From NCBI GenBank assembly GCA_024402135.1, contig JAKSJN010000003.1:62001-126000 (forward strand): 64,000 bases of DNA, written 5' to 3'. The notes below the pieces were generated by a model, which was not told the origin of the DNA, did not search any database, and saw only the letters and a list, made by a program, of their open reading frames with translations. Shown in pieces: positions 63,250-64,000 of the stretch (position 1 is its first letter; the number at the start of each line of letters is the position of its first letter). The translations under genes and the position numbers were made by a program. The DNA is from Bacteroidales bacterium. Its GTDB lineage: Bacteria > Bacteroidota > Bacteroidia > Bacteroidales > UBA932.

Positions 63250-63406
63250 GGAGCCTTTTCAGGCATTCTTGAATCCAAAAAAAATTGTCAAATGAAAATA
63301 TTTTGCTAAATTGCAGCGAATTTAGTGTAGGGTGTAAAGTACCCATTTGGCACGATATATTGTAACTATTTAATACATTATTAATTAAACACACTCAAAA
63401 ACGGTT

Positions 63407-64000
63407 ATGAAAAAGTTTTTCATGTTTTTGGCAGTTGCAGGCGTTAATGCCTTCACTGCAGCAACAGTCTTCGCACAGGAAGCCACTGGCCTCGACGCTC
63501 TGACTGCAGCAGCTCCTGAGGTTCCTCTTACCCAGGCTCTCAAGACCAAGTTCATCGAGGGTGGTGCTGGCTTCATGTCACTCGTCATCATCTGCTTGAT
63601 CCTCGGTCTCGCACTCGCAATCGAAAGAATCCTTTATCTTTCATTCTCAAAGACCAACGCAAAGAAGCTCGTTGCTAAGGTTGAGAAGGCACTCGAGGAA
63701 GGTGGTATCGAGGCTGCTAAGGACGTTTGCCGCAACACCCGCGGTCCTGTTGCCAGCATCTTCTACCAGGGTCTCCTCCGTTACGACCAGGGTATCGATG
63801 TTGTTGAGAAGACCATCGTTTCTTACGGTTCAGTACAGATGAGCAACATGGAGAACGGTCTTTCATGGATCTCACTCTTCATCGCTATCGCACCTTCACT
63901 CGGATTCCTTGGTACCGTTATCGGTATGATCCAGGCATTCGACGCTATCCAGGCTGCAGGTGATATCTCTCCTAACGTCGTTGCAGGAGGTATGAAGGTC
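63407..64000 (+). CDS. MotA/TolQ/ExbB proton channel family protein (partial, continues beyond window)
   Basis: 198 codons seen, open at the right edge. An N-terminal signal-like segment (MKKFFMFLAVAGVNAFTAATVFAQE) is followed by a first membrane helix (FMSLVIICLILGLALAIERILYL) and the ExbB/TolQ pattern EGGIEAAKDVCRNTRGPVASIFYQGLLR, then WISLFIAIAPSLGFLGTVIGMIQAFDAI, which is the channel signature. With partners ExbD and TonB it would use the proton gradient to drive outer-membrane uptake; the partners should lie just to the right. It sits 157 bp after ansA behind an AT-rich upstream region, so it has its own promoter. Codon choice is strongly biased (CTC, ATC, GGT), as in highly expressed genes. 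Confidence 0.92.
   Translation, partial: MKKFFMFLAVAGVNAFTAATVFAQEATGLDALTAAAPEVPLTQALKTKFIEGGAGFMSLVIICLILGLALAIERILYLSFSKTNAKKLVAKVEKALEEGGIEAAKDVCRNTRGPVASIFYQGLLRYDQGIDVVEKTIVSYGSVQMSNMENGLSWISLFIAIAPSLGFLGTVIGMIQAFDAIQAAGDISPNVVAGGMKV

Noticed and set aside
1-64000. CRISPR arrays, transposons, prophage or rRNA genes
   Set aside because: No repeated spacer pattern, transposase, integrase, phage structural gene or rRNA sequence was seen on reading the window.

Overview
This window reads as chromosomal DNA of a member of the Bacteroidota, most probably an uncultured gut- or rumen-type Bacteroidales. The grounds are the large share of exported proteins and lipoproteins, Bacteroidota-typical families (FadL-type barrel, DUF3078, Porin_10-type porin, DUF4143 ATPase, archaeal-type ProRS, BT_3928-like DoxX), the lack of Shine-Dalgarno sequences, and repeated matches to the Bacteroidota promoter pattern TTTG - 19/20 bp - TAnnTTTG. 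It is gene-dense, with many 1-4 bp overlaps and several tail-to-tail gene overlaps. I see no transposase, integrase, CRISPR array or rRNA.

Layout. 1-2342: a FadL-type outer-membrane barrel (cut by the left edge) and a lipoprotein with an aromatic block and a Ser/Arg/Ala tail. 2463-7044: operon proS - DUF3078 - tilS - secreted nuclease. 7111-9569: operon of a barrel protein, a C1 cysteine peptidase and an NlpC/P60 hydrolase. 9564-15557 (minus): an unknown secreted protein, then GH2 glycosidase plus lipoprotein flavodoxin. 15657-17869: SDR + aldehyde dehydrogenase operon. 18011-20736: SF1 helicase and membrane LytTR regulator. 20914-29492: acyl-CoA synthetase, MFS sugar porter, greA, GH51 arabinofuranosidase, histidine phosphatase and SGNH hydrolase. 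About 29.5-35.1 kb is visibly more AT-rich and accessory in character: a small lipoprotein with a nonsense codon, a DUF4143 ATPase, and two tandem paralogous lipoproteins whose core resembles leukocidin/cytolysin pore-forming proteins. It ends at an initiator tRNA gene (35124-35196). 35318-50733: GH43 lipoprotein, hisS, then sppA - Na/Pi symporter - a Gre-like/Nudix fusion, DoxX + tmk, folP, ftsB/divIC-like, a nucleotidyltransferase + CPBP protease, and a MurU-like / AmgK-RapZ pair. 50841-64000: porin and MltF-like transglycosylase, an operon of START-like - RsmF-like - TPR - LolC/E-like genes, a Nudix hydrolase, queA, dprA, tatD, ansA, and the start of an ExbB/TolQ channel.

How it fits together. 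Housekeeping genes (tRNA charging and modification, folate, dTMP, transcript cleavage factor, rRNA methylation, DNA uptake) are interleaved with envelope and polysaccharide functions. GH51, GH43, GH2 and the sugar porter fit use of arabinose-, xylose- or galactose-containing plant polysaccharides, though there is no SusC/SusD pair here. NlpC/P60, MltF, AmgK/MurU and the FtsB-like protein touch peptidoglycan turnover. The most unusual items are the tandem leukocidin-like lipoproteins, the Gre-Nudix fusion that lacks the catalytic Gre tip, and the AmgK-RapZ fusion coupled to MurU.
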